A stretch of DNA of 64,000 nt from Methylicorpusculum oleiharenae (GTDB lineage: Bacteria > Pseudomonadota > Gammaproteobacteria > Methylococcales > Methylomonadaceae), in NCBI RefSeq assembly GCF_009828925.2, contig NZ_WUTY02000001.1:2448492-2512491 (forward strand). The letters are read 5' to 3'. Positions 29,433-39,788 of this stretch are shown here, in pieces. The notes below the pieces were generated by a model. That model saw only the letters and a list, made by a program, of their open reading frames with translations, searched no databases and was not told where the DNA came from. Made by a program: the position numbers and the translations under genes. Positions within the stretch are counted from its first letter, which is position 1; each line of letters begins with the position of its first letter.

Positions 29433-30893
29433 TCAAAACAACTCATCCCAAATTCTGTCCACCTGTTGGATGATCTCTTTTGACATGACGATAGGCCGTC
29501 CCCATTCGCGGTTGGTTTCACCGGGCCATTTATTGGTGGCGTCGAATCCGGCTTTCGAGCCAAGACCCGATACCGGTGAGGCGAAGTCCAGATAATCGAT
29601 AGGCGTATTATCCAGCAGCGTGATATCACGGGTTGGATCCATGCGCGTGGTCATGGCCCAGATGACCTCTTTCCATTCGCGCGGACTGATGTCGTCATCG
29701 ACAACGATGACGAATTTGGTGTACATGAACTGGCGCAAAAACGACCACAAACCCAGCATGACCCGTTTTGCGTGTCCCGGGTATTGCTTTTTGATGCTGA
29801 TCACGGCCAAGCGATACGAGCAGCCTTCGGGCGGCAGGTAGAAATCGACGATTTCAGGAAATTGTTTTTGCAGGATAGGCACAAACACTTCATTCAATGC
29901 CACGCCCAAAACAGCAGGTTCATCAGGCGGTTTGCCGGTGTAGGTGCTGTGGTAAATCGGGTCGTGGCGCTGGGTTATTTTTTCGATGGTGAACACCGGA
30001 AAATCATCGACTTCATTGTAATAGCCGGTATGGTCGCCGTAGGGGCCTTCCGGTGCGGTTTCGCCGGGATAAATGAAGCCTTCCAACACGATTTCAGCGC
30101 TGGCGGGCACTTGCAGGTTATTGCACAAGCAATTGGCCAGTTCGGTTTTACTGCCGCGTAATAAACCGGCGAAAGCATATTCCGATAGGCTGTCAGGAAT
30201 CGGCGTAACCGCGCCGAGTATCGTCGCAGGATCTGCCCCCAGCGCAACCGTCACCGGAAAAGGCTGGCCGGGATGGGCTTCCTGCCATTCCTTAAAATCC
30301 AGCGCACCGCCGCGATGGGCGAGCCAGCGCATGATGACTTTATTTTTCCCTATGACTTGTTGGCGGTAAATACCCAGGTTCTGGCGTTCCTTGTAGGGAC
30401 CTTTGGTAATGACCAGCGCCCAGGTGATCAAAGGGGCGGCATCCTCGGGCCAGCAGGTTTGAATGGGATAATTGGCCAGATCGATTTCGTCGCCTTCCAG
30501 CACGACTTCCTGACAAGGCGGTGATCTGACGATTTTAGGCGCCATGTTCAGCACTTGTTTGAATACTGGGATTTTGTCCAGCGCATCCCTGAAGCCTTTG
30601 GGCGGCTCGGGTTCTTTCAGATAGGCCAGCAATTTGCCGATTTCTCGCAAGGCTTCGACCGAATCGGCACCCATACCCATGGCGACGCGGTGAGGCGTGC
30701 CGAACAAGTTGCCTAACAGCGGTATCGTATGACCTTTCGGTTTTTCGAATAACAGCGCCGGACCCTGTTGTTCGAGGGTGCGGCTGCAGATTTCTGTAAT
30801 CTCAAGGACCGGATCGGCCGGATATTGAATTCTTTTCAGCTCACCTTGTTTTTCGAGTTGCCTGATGAAGTCGCGCAAATCGTGGTACTTCAT
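29433..30893 (-). CDS. ubiD: 4-hydroxy-3-polyprenylbenzoate decarboxylase
   Basis: A 486-residue UbiD-family decarboxylase that uses prenylated FMN to remove the carboxyl group from the ubiquinone ring precursor. The start [19 protein letters not shown] and the segments [26 protein letters not shown] (holding the catalytic Glu region), [18 protein letters not shown] and [10 protein letters not shown] fit the family, and length is normal. Its ATG overlaps the stop of prlC by 4 bp, so the two are translationally coupled. Flavin prenyltransferase UbiX is not in the window. Confidence 0.96.
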   Translation of the reverse strand: MKYHDLRDFIRQLEKQGELKRIQYPADPVLEITEICSRTLEQQGPALLFEKPKGHTIPLLGNLFGTPHRVAMGMGADSVEALREIGKLLAYLKEPEPPKGFRDALDKIPVFKQVLNMAPKIVRSPPCQEVVLEGDEIDLANYPIQTCWPEDAAPLITWALVITKGPYKERQNLGIYRQQVIGKNKVIMRWLAHRGGALDFKEWQEAHPGQPFPVTVALGADPATILGAVTPIPDSLSEYAFAGLLRGSKTELANCLCNNLQVPASAEIVLEGFIYPGETAPEGPYGDHTGYYNEVDDFPVFTIEKITQRHDPIYHSTYTGKPPDEPAVLGVALNEVFVPILQKQFPEIVDFYLPPEGCSYRLAVISIKKQYPGHAKRVMLGLWSFLRQFMYTKFVIVVDDDISPREWKEVIWAMTTRMDPTRDITLLDNTPIDYLDFASPVSGLGSKAGFDATNKWPGETNREWGRPIVMSKEIIQQVDRIWDELF

Positions 30894-32929
30894 GCAGCAA
30901 TTCCGTTGTGTCTGAGCAAGGCATCGATTTTGGGTTCACGGCCGCGGAAAGCAATAAACAACGACATGGCGTCTTCGCTGCCGCCTTGCTCGAGAATATG
31001 GGTTAAAAATGCATGGCCGGTTGTAACGTCAAAAATGCCTTTTTCTTCAAACAGCGAGAATGCATCGCTGGATAAGACTTCGGCCCATTTGTAGCTGTAA
31101 TAACCGGCGCCATAGCCTCCGGCAAAAATGTGGGAAAATCCGTGCGCGAAGCGGTTGAACGCGGGCGGTTGAACGACTGAGACCTGTTTTCTGACGCGAT
31201 CAAGAATTTCATAAATACGGCCACCTTTTTTAGGGTCATATTCAAGGTGGATTCTAAAATCAAACAAGCTGAATTCCAGTTGTCTGACCATTTGCATGCC
31301 GGCCTGAAAGTTTTTGGCCGCCATCATCTTGTCAAACAGACTGTCAGGCAACACTTCGCCGGTTTGGTAATGACCTGAAATTAATCCCAGCGCCTCTTTT
31401 TCCCAACACCAGTTTTCCATAAACTGACTGGGCAACTCCACCGCATCCCATTCCACACCGCTGATGCCTGAAACGCCCAAATGATCGACTTGTGTCAACA
31501 TGTGGTGCAGGCCATGACCGAACTCATGAAAAAGCGTCGTGACTTCGTCGTGGGTAAGTAACGCCGGATCGTTGCCGGTTGGCGGAGTAAAATTGCAGGT
31601 CAGATAAGCGACCGGGGTTTGAATGCTGTCGCCCGTTTTTTTACGGCTAGTACACACATCCATCCAGGCACCGCCACGCTTTTTAGGACGGGCATATAAA
31701 TCGGTATAAAACTCGCCGCGTAATTGGCCGTTTTGATCGAGTATCTGATAAAACCGGACGTCAGGATGCCAGGTGTCAACCTTATCGATTTCTGAAATTT
31801 GCAAGCCGTACAGTTTTTCGACGATTGCAAATAAGCCCGTTAATACCCGGCTGTCCGGGAAATAGGCTTTAACTTCTTCCTGGGATAACTGGTAGAAATG
31901 TTGCCGCATTTTTTCGGAAAAATAGCTCATATCCCAGGGTTGCAAATCCTTGATACCGTAATATTTTCCGGCAAATTCGCGCAATTCGGCCAGATCCTTG
32001 CGTGCCTGACGCCAGGACCTGTCGCCGAGGTCTTCAAGAAAGTCGATGACCTGATCGGTACTTTCGGCCATTTTGGTGGAAAGGGATAATTCGGCGTAAT
32101 TGGCAAAGCCCAGCATTTGCGCTTTCTCATGGCGCAAGCTAAGAATCTGCTCCATGATTTGACTGTTATCCCAGCGACCTGCATAGGGACCGCAGTCAGA
32201 AGCCCGGGTTACAAAGGCTTCATAATGCTCTCTGCGCAGTTGGCGATTGTCGGCATAGGTCATGACCGCCAGATACGAGGGGAATTGCAGCGTGATCATC
32301 CAGCCTTGCAGGTTTTCGCTCTGCGCGGTTTGTTGAGCTTGCTGTAATGCGGATTCGGGTAATCCGGCCAGTTCTTCACTGTCGGTAATGTGTTTGGACC
32401 AGGCATTGGTGGCATCCATCAGGTTTTCTTCAAACTGACTGGTCAATTTTGACAATGCCTGGCTGATTTCCTTGTAGCGTTGTTTCTGTTTTTCCGGCAG
32501 ATCGATACCCGATAATCGAAAATCTCTAAGCGCATTTTCGATGATTTTTTTTTGCGCTTTATCAAGGTGAACGAAATCATTGCTTTGCGCGATCATTTTA
32601 TATGCGTGGTAAAGCGGCTCATTTTGTCCCATTTCAGTCGAATACTCGCTGAGTTTGGGTAAACAGGCATTGTAGGCTTCACGCAAGGCTTCGCTATTGA
32701 CCACCGAGTTCATGTGGCTGACAGGAGACCACGCTTTGTTGAGTCTATCTTCAACGTTTTCGATAGGCTCAACCAGATTTTCCCAGGTATAGTTTTGGGC
32801 TGACTCCAGGCGGGCGGAGACAACCGAGCGCGCCTCTGCAAGTAAAGCATCGATGGCGGGTTCAATATGTTCGGTTTTGATTTCAGAGAAATGGGGTAGT
32901 GCGCTGTCTATCAGTAATGGATTTTTCAT
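30890..32929 (-). CDS. prlC: Oligopeptidase A (M3 family)
   Basis: A 679-residue cytoplasmic zinc metallopeptidase that degrades short peptides, including cleaved signal peptides. The catalytic motif [11 protein letters not shown] is at about residue 468, and the downstream Glu ligand region [17 protein letters not shown] is as in M3 peptidases. The start MKNPLL followed by [15 protein letters not shown] is typical of PrlC. It overlaps ubiD. A gene for an HDOD protein ends 5 bp upstream, so the whole minus-strand block from 36885 down may be one transcript. Confidence 0.96.
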   Translation of the reverse strand: MKNPLLIDSALPHFSEIKTEHIEPAIDALLAEARSVVSARLESAQNYTWENLVEPIENVEDRLNKAWSPVSHMNSVVNSEALREAYNACLPKLSEYSTEMGQNEPLYHAYKMIAQSNDFVHLDKAQKKIIENALRDFRLSGIDLPEKQKQRYKEISQALSKLTSQFEENLMDATNAWSKHITDSEELAGLPESALQQAQQTAQSENLQGWMITLQFPSYLAVMTYADNRQLRREHYEAFVTRASDCGPYAGRWDNSQIMEQILSLRHEKAQMLGFANYAELSLSTKMAESTDQVIDFLEDLGDRSWRQARKDLAELREFAGKYYGIKDLQPWDMSYFSEKMRQHFYQLSQEEVKAYFPDSRVLTGLFAIVEKLYGLQISEIDKVDTWHPDVRFYQILDQNGQLRGEFYTDLYARPKKRGGAWMDVCTSRKKTGDSIQTPVAYLTCNFTPPTGNDPALLTHDEVTTLFHEFGHGLHHMLTQVDHLGVSGISGVEWDAVELPSQFMENWCWEKEALGLISGHYQTGEVLPDSLFDKMMAAKNFQAGMQMVRQLEFSLFDFRIHLEYDPKKGGRIYEILDRVRKQVSVVQPPAFNRFAHGFSHIFAGGYGAGYYSYKWAEVLSSDAFSLFEEKGIFDVTTGHAFLTHILEQGGSEDAMSLFIAFRGREPKIDALLRHNGIAA

Positions 32930-32934
32930 AGTTA

Positions 32935-34260
32935 TCAGGAAAGAATGTTCATGGCTGCTTGAATGCGTTGTTGAGCGTTACGCAGCACTTGTAGGGAAAG
33001 GTCAGGGTTAAGTTTACCGTCGTTCAATTTGGTATAGGCTGGAATGGAGCAAATGGCGGGAAGCGTTTTGCTCCGTTCAGTGCCGATAAAGCTATGTAAT
33101 TTCGCCAGTATGACAATGTCAATGAGTCCAAGTGTGTCATTGTTGTCAAAATACCAGTCTTCGGCGTGATAGGGAATTTGAGTGAGTGTTTCACTGAAAC
33201 CCAGTGTATGCAGAACCAGCCTGCCAACCGGGCCTCGCAGCAATGGAATGGTTTCTTCAAGCTGCGTGATGTCAATGTCGTTTTCTCCTTGTTGTTCTGC
33301 GAAATACAGCAGGGGAATGACGCCGATATCACTGATCAAACCCGCTAGAAGAGCATCCTCCGGATTAACATCATGGGTTTGCTGAGCTAAAACAAAACTC
33401 AAACTGGACAGATAAAGGCTTTTTTTCCATAAGCTTTGCATCGCTTTTATCAGCTTAGGATTATGGCTTCTGAACAGTTGCTTGAGACTGATGCCCAAGA
33501 CCAGGCTGCGCGTTGCGGTTAGTCCAAGGCGCGTTACTGCATCATGGCAGTTGGTTACCGGCGAGATGGGTGAGTATAAAGGGCTGTTGGCAATTTGAAT
33601 CAGGCTGCCCGTGATGGCCGGGTCAACCTGAATGATGTGCGCAGCCGTGGCGATATCTATTTCTTTGGCCATGGCCTGTTTCAGTTTTAAAGCTACATCC
33701 GGCAAGGTCGGCAAAATCAGTTTATTTTCCCGGTAAGCCTTGGCAAATTGAGTGAAAAAAAATGATTCGTTGATTTGCTCCGGCAGCTTGAGGTCTTGAA
33801 TTACGACACATTGCTCCTGTTGTTTGCTTTGGCTTGTCCAATGGGCAATCAGATCTGCCGAAACTTCAAGAATCTTGACATAGGATTTGGCTATGCCGGA
33901 AGCGCCGAACTTTTTGCCGCTGTTAATCGGCAGATGGGCTCTAAGTGAATCTGCTTGCATTTCAAAAGGAGTCGCGCCGTCCGGCACCATCGTCAGAGTT
34001 CCTTCAAAAAGGTACCAGACCGATGTCGTGGCTTGATGAATCAGAAATACTGTGTCACCGGCAGCATAGTGAAGTGTCTTATGGGGTAATAGCTGGACTG
34101 TTTTGCTGTCCAGTTCTCTTATCGGGACAAATCGTTGAAGTACTGCCAAAGGTTGCTTTGTTTGTTCGATGAGGCAGGGACTGTCCACCACGGATTTTGT
34201 GTCTATTGACGCTTTTGGCGCAGCGGCTTTTGCGTTAAAAAACTGTTCTAAATACTTCAT
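32935..34260 (-). CDS. cNMP-binding-like plus HDOD protein (third of three paralogues)
   Basis: A 441-residue soluble protein. The N-terminal half (about 45-160) looks like a cyclic-nucleotide-binding beta-barrel (FVPIRELDSKTVQLL, YAAGDTVFL, WYLFEGTLTMV). The C-terminal half (about 180-420) is an HDOD domain: LPTLPDVALKLKQAM, DPAITGSLIQIANSPLY, NCHDAVTRLGLTATRSLVLG, and DALLAGLISDIGVIPLL. HDOD domains lack the full HD metal ligands and act in signalling. Spacing to the next paralogue upstream is 4 bp. Target unknown. Confidence 0.88.
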   Translation of the reverse strand: MKYLEQFFNAKAAAPKASIDTKSVVDSPCLIEQTKQPLAVLQRFVPIRELDSKTVQLLPHKTLHYAAGDTVFLIHQATTSVWYLFEGTLTMVPDGATPFEMQADSLRAHLPINSGKKFGASGIAKSYVKILEVSADLIAHWTSQSKQQEQCVVIQDLKLPEQINESFFFTQFAKAYRENKLILPTLPDVALKLKQAMAKEIDIATAAHIIQVDPAITGSLIQIANSPLYSPISPVTNCHDAVTRLGLTATRSLVLGISLKQLFRSHNPKLIKAMQSLWKKSLYLSSLSFVLAQQTHDVNPEDALLAGLISDIGVIPLLYFAEQQGENDIDITQLEETIPLLRGPVGRLVLHTLGFSETLTQIPYHAEDWYFDNNDTLGLIDIVILAKLHSFIGTERSKTLPAICSIPAYTKLNDGKLNPDLSLQVLRNAQQRIQAAMNILS

Positions 34261-34264
34261 TAAA

Positions 34265-35584
34265 TTAGGCTGTAAATAGCTTCATTGTCTCGCTGATTTG
34301 CTGTTTTGCATCCAACAAGATCTGCAGTGACAAGTCGGGCGAAAGTATCTTTTTTTCAAGCTTCTGAAAAGCCGGTAGTGTGTTGATCAACGGCAATTCG
34401 CCCTTTTTTTGACTCGCCAGAATATTGTGGAATTTTGCCAGAACGACTACATCGTTAATATCCAATGACTCACTGGTGTTATTAAACCAATTTTCAGTCC
34501 TGACCGGAACCATTTTTAAACTATCAGGGAATTGCCATTTCTCAAGCATGTACGCGCCTAATTGCCCCTGTATTTCCGGAATGGCTTCATCAAGCTCACT
34601 GATAAGATAGCTTTCTGGCGGTAACCTGTCTGCGTAAATCAGTATGGGTAAAATGCCGATGTTATGAACCAGTCCGGCTAACAGCGCTTCTTCAGGATCG
34701 ACTTTATTGATGAGTTTGGCAAGGATGTAACTCAAGCTTGATACTTTGACGCTCTGAACCCACGCCTCCTGTATACGCTTTTTCATTAAGGGCGTGCGGC
34801 TTCTGATCAGGTTTTTCATTGTAAGCGCAGTAATCAGATTGCGCGTAGCGCTGATGCCCAGCCGGTTTACGGCATCCAGACAATTGGTTATCGGGCTGAT
34901 AGGACGATAAACCGGGCTGTTGACTACCTGAATTAATTTGGCGGCGATGATCGGGTCGAGGTTGATGAGTTTTACGAATTCGGCAATGCCTATGGTGTCC
35001 GTGTCCGCTTGCCGTATCTTCACCGCGATGTCCGGTAAATTAGGAATGTTGAGTTTCCCCTGGGTCAAATTATCCATAAATTGACGAGCAAATACATTTT
35101 GCCCCAGCGTCTCATTTATTTTGAGTTTTGCCGGTAGCTTGCTTGCTGATAGCGGTTGTTTTAAAAGCGTTCGGGGAAGGTAAATAACCGTTACCTGAGA
35201 CTTGGCAATGGCGGTCAAGTGATGAAATCGTTCACTGGATAAAGGGTATAAAGCTTTCATGGTGTCAGATGAGACCATTTGAGCTGTGCCGTTATTCACT
35301 TCAAGGTAGGCCTCACCGCTGACTAAATAGACAATCGAATCGGTTTCTTTGCCACTGCTGAAAATAGCCATGCCGGGTTTGAACTGACCGCTTTTGATTT
35401 TTAGCTGCTGGAGGGCGGCATTATCCAGATATTGGCCGACCGGAATCAATCGTTTCAAATAACTGAGAGACACTGAAATATCAGGGCCTGAAGTCGTAAT
35501 GTCTTGTTCTTCTTCCTGAAGAGAAGGCTCAGGCTTGGTTGAAGGCGGGGGTAAGGGCTTTTTTTTGAAAAATGACCAATCCAT
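34265..35584 (-). CDS. cNMP-binding-like plus HDOD protein (second of three paralogues)
   Basis: A 439-residue protein with the same architecture as its two neighbours: a cNMP-type barrel (LIPVGQYLDNAALQQL, IVYLVSGEAYLEV) and an HDOD domain (IPNLPDIAVKIRQADTD, DPIIAAKLIQVVNSPVY, NCLDAVNRLGISATRNLI, EEALLAGLVHNIGILPIL). An extra Pro-rich stretch follows the start (KKKPLPPPSTKPEPS). It begins 20 bp after the end of the upstream paralogue, so the three form an operon by duplication. Confidence 0.88.
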   Translation of the reverse strand: MDWSFFKKKPLPPPSTKPEPSLQEEEQDITTSGPDISVSLSYLKRLIPVGQYLDNAALQQLKIKSGQFKPGMAIFSSGKETDSIVYLVSGEAYLEVNNGTAQMVSSDTMKALYPLSSERFHHLTAIAKSQVTVIYLPRTLLKQPLSASKLPAKLKINETLGQNVFARQFMDNLTQGKLNIPNLPDIAVKIRQADTDTIGIAEFVKLINLDPIIAAKLIQVVNSPVYRPISPITNCLDAVNRLGISATRNLITALTMKNLIRSRTPLMKKRIQEAWVQSVKVSSLSYILAKLINKVDPEEALLAGLVHNIGILPILIYADRLPPESYLISELDEAIPEIQGQLGAYMLEKWQFPDSLKMVPVRTENWFNNTSESLDINDVVVLAKFHNILASQKKGELPLINTLPAFQKLEKKILSPDLSLQILLDAKQQISETMKLFTA

Positions 35585-35604
35585 ATACGGTTAGTTTGCT
35601 AAAG

Positions 35605-36885
35605 CTATATAGAAAAAGCGCGTTTTGCTTCGTTGATTTTGTTTTGCGCGTCATGCAGGATGTGTAATGAATTTTCCGGTGAAAGCTGGACATGATCGAG
35701 CTTGCTGGCTGCAGGTATCGAGGTGATGGCTGGAAGTTGTGCCATATCAGCGGTACCGATTTTGCTGTGCAGTCTTGACAGCACAACGATATCGATCAGA
35801 CTCAGTTTATCTTGAGTATGTTGATACCAGTCCTCAGCAAAGGAAGGAATGACAACGAGTTCCTCAGGAAAATCCCATTCGCGTAAAATATTCATTCCGA
35901 CAGGCCCTCTTATGTAAGGGATAGCTGCAATCAGTTCCTGTTCGGTGTAATAATCGTCAGGCAGATTCGCTGCGTAAGTCAAAAAAGGCACTAAACCGAT
36001 ATCGCATATCAATCCTGCCAATAGTGCCTCTTCAGGATTAACTATTTTTGTTTCTGCGGCAAGAACATAGCTGATACAGGATACATAAACACTTTGCCGC
36101 CAGATGCTTTCCAGCAGCTTTTTGATTGCGCTACTCTTGGCTTGGAATATGTCTTTGATGCAAAGTGAAATAACCAGGTTTTGTGTGGCTTTAAGCCCTA
36201 TACGGCTGACAGCTTCCAGGCAGGTTTTAGCGGGATTGGCGGTTACATAAAGAGGACAATTAGCCACTTGTATGAGTTTTGCGGCAATCACAGGGTCGAA
36301 CTGAATAATCTTGACGGCTTCTGCAATACCTATGTCTTTTTCCATGGCTTTGCGTAATCTTAATGCCACATCCGGCATGGAAGGCACCGGAATATCCTCT
36401 TCCATGTAGTTTTGCGAAAACGTTTGTATCAGGCGGCTGTTACTTAAACGGGCCGGAAAATTCAAGCTCATTGGATGGTGCGGTTCGGAGGGCTGCATGC
36501 TCATGATTTTTTGTGAAACTCTGAGTATGCTGACGTCGGTTTTAGCTTCCGCCGTTAAGGTGTACTTGATTCCGCTGGAAAGCGGAAACTTGGCTTTTGC
36601 AGTGTTAGCCTCAACTTCATAATTTTTTCCGGCATTATCTGAAATGGAGACTTGCCCGGATAAAAGATAAAAGGCGCAATCGGCCTCATCACCCTGACTA
36701 AACAAAATGGTCTTGGCTGGATATCTCTCGGCTTTTCTATCAGTAGCAAAAGACTCGATTTTTTCAATGCTCAAGCTTCTGATAGGAATTAAGGTCTTGA
36801 GCATTTCAACTGTTATATTTTCCGCCTCAATCGCTTGAGGCTGTTTTGTTTTATCGCTTTTTGAAAAAAAATTCTTTAACGACAT
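35605..36885 (-). CDS. cNMP-binding-like plus HDOD protein (first of three paralogues)
   Basis: A 426-residue protein, the promoter-proximal member of the triplet. The barrel (LIPIRSLSIEKIESF, RYPAKTILFSQGDEAD, FYLLSGQVSI) is better conserved here than in the other two. HDOD follows: VPSMPDVALRLRKAMEKD, DPVIAAKLIQVANCPLY, TCLEAVSRIGLKATQNLV, EEALLAGLICDIGLVPFL. It is divergent from the gene at 37202, and the 316-bp gap between them should hold both promoters; I could not assign these with confidence. Confidence 0.88.
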   Translation of the reverse strand: MSLKNFFSKSDKTKQPQAIEAENITVEMLKTLIPIRSLSIEKIESFATDRKAERYPAKTILFSQGDEADCAFYLLSGQVSISDNAGKNYEVEANTAKAKFPLSSGIKYTLTAEAKTDVSILRVSQKIMSMQPSEPHHPMSLNFPARLSNSRLIQTFSQNYMEEDIPVPSMPDVALRLRKAMEKDIGIAEAVKIIQFDPVIAAKLIQVANCPLYVTANPAKTCLEAVSRIGLKATQNLVISLCIKDIFQAKSSAIKKLLESIWRQSVYVSCISYVLAAETKIVNPEEALLAGLICDIGLVPFLTYAANLPDDYYTEQELIAAIPYIRGPVGMNILREWDFPEELVVIPSFAEDWYQHTQDKLSLIDIVVLSRLHSKIGTADMAQLPAITSIPAASKLDHVQLSPENSLHILHDAQNKINEAKRAFSI

Positions 36886-37201
36886 ACGGGTTGCCTTGGA
36901 AACACTTAGATGTGGTTAATATACAGGGAGCATTTTTTGTAGGCTAACTTTAATTTAACCCCCCTCATTGAGTTAGTCTCATAAATCAGCAGCCAAAAAA
37001 TTATTGTTGGAGTATAACAGAATGATGAACTAACTTTACTCAAGTCAATGTTTTTTGAGTCTGTTTTTCTTTGTTGATACCGGTGACTACGCTTATCTCG
37101 GGTGACATCTTATACATACGGTTAACAGCTGTTTTTTCGCTGGTTCGAGTATTGCTTGGTCAGTGATTTAATCGATACATTACGCTGTAGAACAGGAAAT
37201 A

Positions 37202-38905
37202 ATGAACGGTAATTTAAAAGAATCCAGTGCTGATTTAATCTCGGCTTTGCCATTCCATCTCACCAAGCCGGCATTGCTTGACTGGTTAAATGGATTGAAT
37301 TTGCAAGATCCGTATAAAGCCTGTTGCCAGCTTAATGCTGTCTTGAATCAGCTGAACGGCTTGTCTCTGCCACCAAAACTTAAGTGCCAGTTATACGAAC
37401 AAATCACTCCGGTTGCAGATAATCTGGTTGAAAAAATTGACAGAGTTTTACTGGATACAAAGTTTCCGGTGACGGATGATGAAGAAGCGCAAATGGGGGT
37501 GGCAAACGCTATTTTCAGAGCTTTATTTGCTGGTTTGCTGGCGATGGTTTCGGAACTGGGTCACCAGCCTAATGGTGTTCTTACGCGACAGGAACAGGCT
37601 CTTGTTTTATATTTGGCGCTGCACGCTTCAGCACAAATTCAGTTACTCAGAAAGATGGTCTATGCCGAATTGGAGGATCATTTTTGGGCGAAATGCTACC
37701 TTGTTTTTAAATTGGCTGAAGAATTGAATCTGGTTGATTTGATGTTACCTGAATTGACTTATAAAACCAGGACAATTGACGCTGTCTTCAAGAATATTCT
37801 CATTTTTGAAGTGTGTGACTGTCAAAGTTTGAGTCCACGGGAAATGAAAGGGCTCAAAGAATTACTGGAATCCTATGTTGACTATGCGCATATTGAGGAC
37901 ACCGTTGAAGTGGATGTTTTGCAAAATACCTATGGATTCAATTTTGAAAATGAGTCTGCGCCTAAAAGGATAACGGAGCATGATTCTTTCAGTCGGTATT
38001 TAGATGTTTTTCCTGTCGCCATGCAGATCAATAAGATGCTGCCTTTAGAACCGGGCGTGAAAACATCACAGCAAAAGGCAATAGGGACGCTTTTAGTTAA
38101 AGCCGTTAATTCTTTGAGTCTGGTGCATAGCCGAAAATACACCAGGCTGGTCGCTCATGGAGAGATCAGCGCCTATTTGGGATTTGGCAGCATTGTCAAT
38201 TATCTGGCGGCTGGACATGAGAAAACGATTACCCAAAAAATACCTTTACCCGTTGTCAAGCACGAAGAAATGTTGGGTTTTTGGAAAGTGCCTGATCTGG
38301 ATTTAGTGCCGTTAGACACTGATTTCGATTCTCGAACAAAGCAACCGCATTTTTCAAAATCCAAACCTAAAATCCCATGGCCTGACTTAGGAAAAGATCA
38401 TGAGAATAAGACAACCGGATCAGACGCCGGTCCCGCAGACGGACTGGATAATCGGGGCGGTGCGGAAAGTCCGGAGGTTGGTTTTGAATTTATTGACACC
38501 AGTATAAAAGGCTACGGCTTCATAATGAAACCACAAAAAGGCCGGGTAAAAGTCGGCGAGCTTTTAGGCATTAAACAGAATAAGGGTAAAAGACTGGAAA
38601 TTGGTCTCCTCAAAAGAATCAATAAGCTGGATAACCAGTCCATTCGATTGGGTATTGAATTGATTGCGCTGGAATCGGAAGCGGTCTGGTCAATAAGTTC
38701 TTCCTCAGTCCACAAAGAAGGTTTTTGGGCTGTATTTATACCTAAAATTACAGCGCTACGGGTCAGAGACAGTTTGCTTTTGTCTTCCGGAATCATGAAG
38801 TCAGGCCAGACAGTCAGTTTTGATAGAAAAGGTCAGTTGATGACATTCAAGTTGGGCAGGATGATGCATACAACTTCCGCGGGTGATCATTTTGAGTTGG
38901 TTTAA
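37202..38905 (+). CDS. Uncharacterised protein, possible PilZ-like C-terminal domain
   Basis: A 567-residue soluble protein I do not recognise by name. The first 340 residues are predicted mainly helical with no signal peptide. A low-complexity acidic/Gly linker (about 395-425) follows, then a C-terminal beta-rich domain (about 430-565) starting GFEFIDTSIKGYGFIMK and containing KVGELLGIK and LEIGLLKRI followed by RLGIELIALES. This pattern (D-x-S-x-x-G, then G-E-L, then a strand ending G-x-E-L) is reminiscent of PilZ-type c-di-GMP barrels, but an RxxxR motif is not clear. It is divergent from the three HDOD genes. Function not assigned. Confidence 0.75.
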   Translation: MNGNLKESSADLISALPFHLTKPALLDWLNGLNLQDPYKACCQLNAVLNQLNGLSLPPKLKCQLYEQITPVADNLVEKIDRVLLDTKFPVTDDEEAQMGVANAIFRALFAGLLAMVSELGHQPNGVLTRQEQALVLYLALHASAQIQLLRKMVYAELEDHFWAKCYLVFKLAEELNLVDLMLPELTYKTRTIDAVFKNILIFEVCDCQSLSPREMKGLKELLESYVDYAHIEDTVEVDVLQNTYGFNFENESAPKRITEHDSFSRYLDVFPVAMQINKMLPLEPGVKTSQQKAIGTLLVKAVNSLSLVHSRKYTRLVAHGEISAYLGFGSIVNYLAAGHEKTITQKIPLPVVKHEEMLGFWKVPDLDLVPLDTDFDSRTKQPHFSKSKPKIPWPDLGKDHENKTTGSDAGPADGLDNRGGAESPEVGFEFIDTSIKGYGFIMKPQKGRVKVGELLGIKQNKGKRLEIGLLKRINKLDNQSIRLGIELIALESEAVWSISSSSVHKEGFWAVFIPKITALRVRDSLLLSSGIMKSGQTVSFDRKGQLMTFKLGRMMHTTSAGDHFELV

Positions 38906-39171
38906 TGTCGTTTTGAGACAGTGATTAAGAAACTTTCAGCTATTAATAGATACAGATAAAAGTGATTGTTTAACAAATTTTGAAATGAGATGAACATGGT
39001 TGAGTTTGACTGCGTAAGTCATTGCGTTTGTATAGAGTTTTTTCCGGGCAGTAAATTGGGACAAATGCTGGCGTGTCATTTACATTGCCAATTCGATCGC
39101 ACAGCGAAAGAGTATTTTAAAATTTGACGAAACCTAATTTATCATCATAAATTTAACAAAATGAGGATGCT

Positions 39172-39597
39172 ATGAAATCTAAAAAACTACTAATTATTGG
39201 CGTGGCGGGTTTGGTTGCACTGGCTGGCTGTGATAAATCTGAAGATACCGAAGCGGCAAAAACTGAAGCAGTTCAACGAGCGCCGACTGAAGTTAAAAGT
39301 GTAACAGAAGCCGTTCCTGCTCCTGCTCCCAGCGAAATCATAAGCGAATCAGTGGAAACGGTTAAAGAAGTCAATGATGCCGCCGCGACGGCAGTTCAAG
39401 ATGCTGTTGATCAGGCTGTAGAGGTTCAGTCTCAGGTGGTTGAAGAGGCGAAAGACTCTGCCGCAGCCATCACTGAGAGTGCTGCTCAGGCCGTAGATGC
39501 CTCCAAAGATGCAGCCTCCAGTTCTCTTGATGCGACATCAAAAGCACTTGATGACCTGAAACCTGCGCCAGTGGAAGAACCTAAACCCGCTCAATAA
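39172..39597 (+). CDS. Small Ala/Glu-rich lipoprotein
   Basis: A 141-residue exported protein. The signal peptide MKSKKLLIIGVAGLVALAGC ends in a lipobox with the lipidated Cys at residue 20. The mature part is low-complexity, Ala/Val/Glu/Asp-rich, with repeats of the AxxAVxxAV/DAAxxA kind (about 65-130) that should form a long amphipathic helix, then a Pro-rich tail (PAPVEEPKPAQ). No enzymatic motif is visible. ATG 39172 follows GAGGA. The 266-bp region upstream shows no clear gene. Confidence 0.75.
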   Translation: MKSKKLLIIGVAGLVALAGCDKSEDTEAAKTEAVQRAPTEVKSVTEAVPAPAPSEIISESVETVKEVNDAAATAVQDAVDQAVEVQSQVVEEAKDSAAAITESAAQAVDASKDAASSSLDATSKALDDLKPAPVEEPKPAQ

Positions 39598-39788
39598 AAG
39601 TTTACGATTCCTAGGATTTGTAAGCCTTTGATATTCAGGCATAGGGATATGCCGTTTTAAATGCGGCTTAAGTGAGTACAGGCAAATAACACGGGTTATT
39701 GATTGTGGCGGGCCAGTCTACCCTTGATTGGGAATGAGTTGAGCTATCTACTGAGTGGGGGCGAAACAGATTTGTATCCTGCTGATCT

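Noticed and set aside
38990-39128. 45-residue Cys-containing ORF before the lipoprotein gene
   Set aside because: No clear Shine-Dalgarno, no recognised family, and AT-rich intergenic context.
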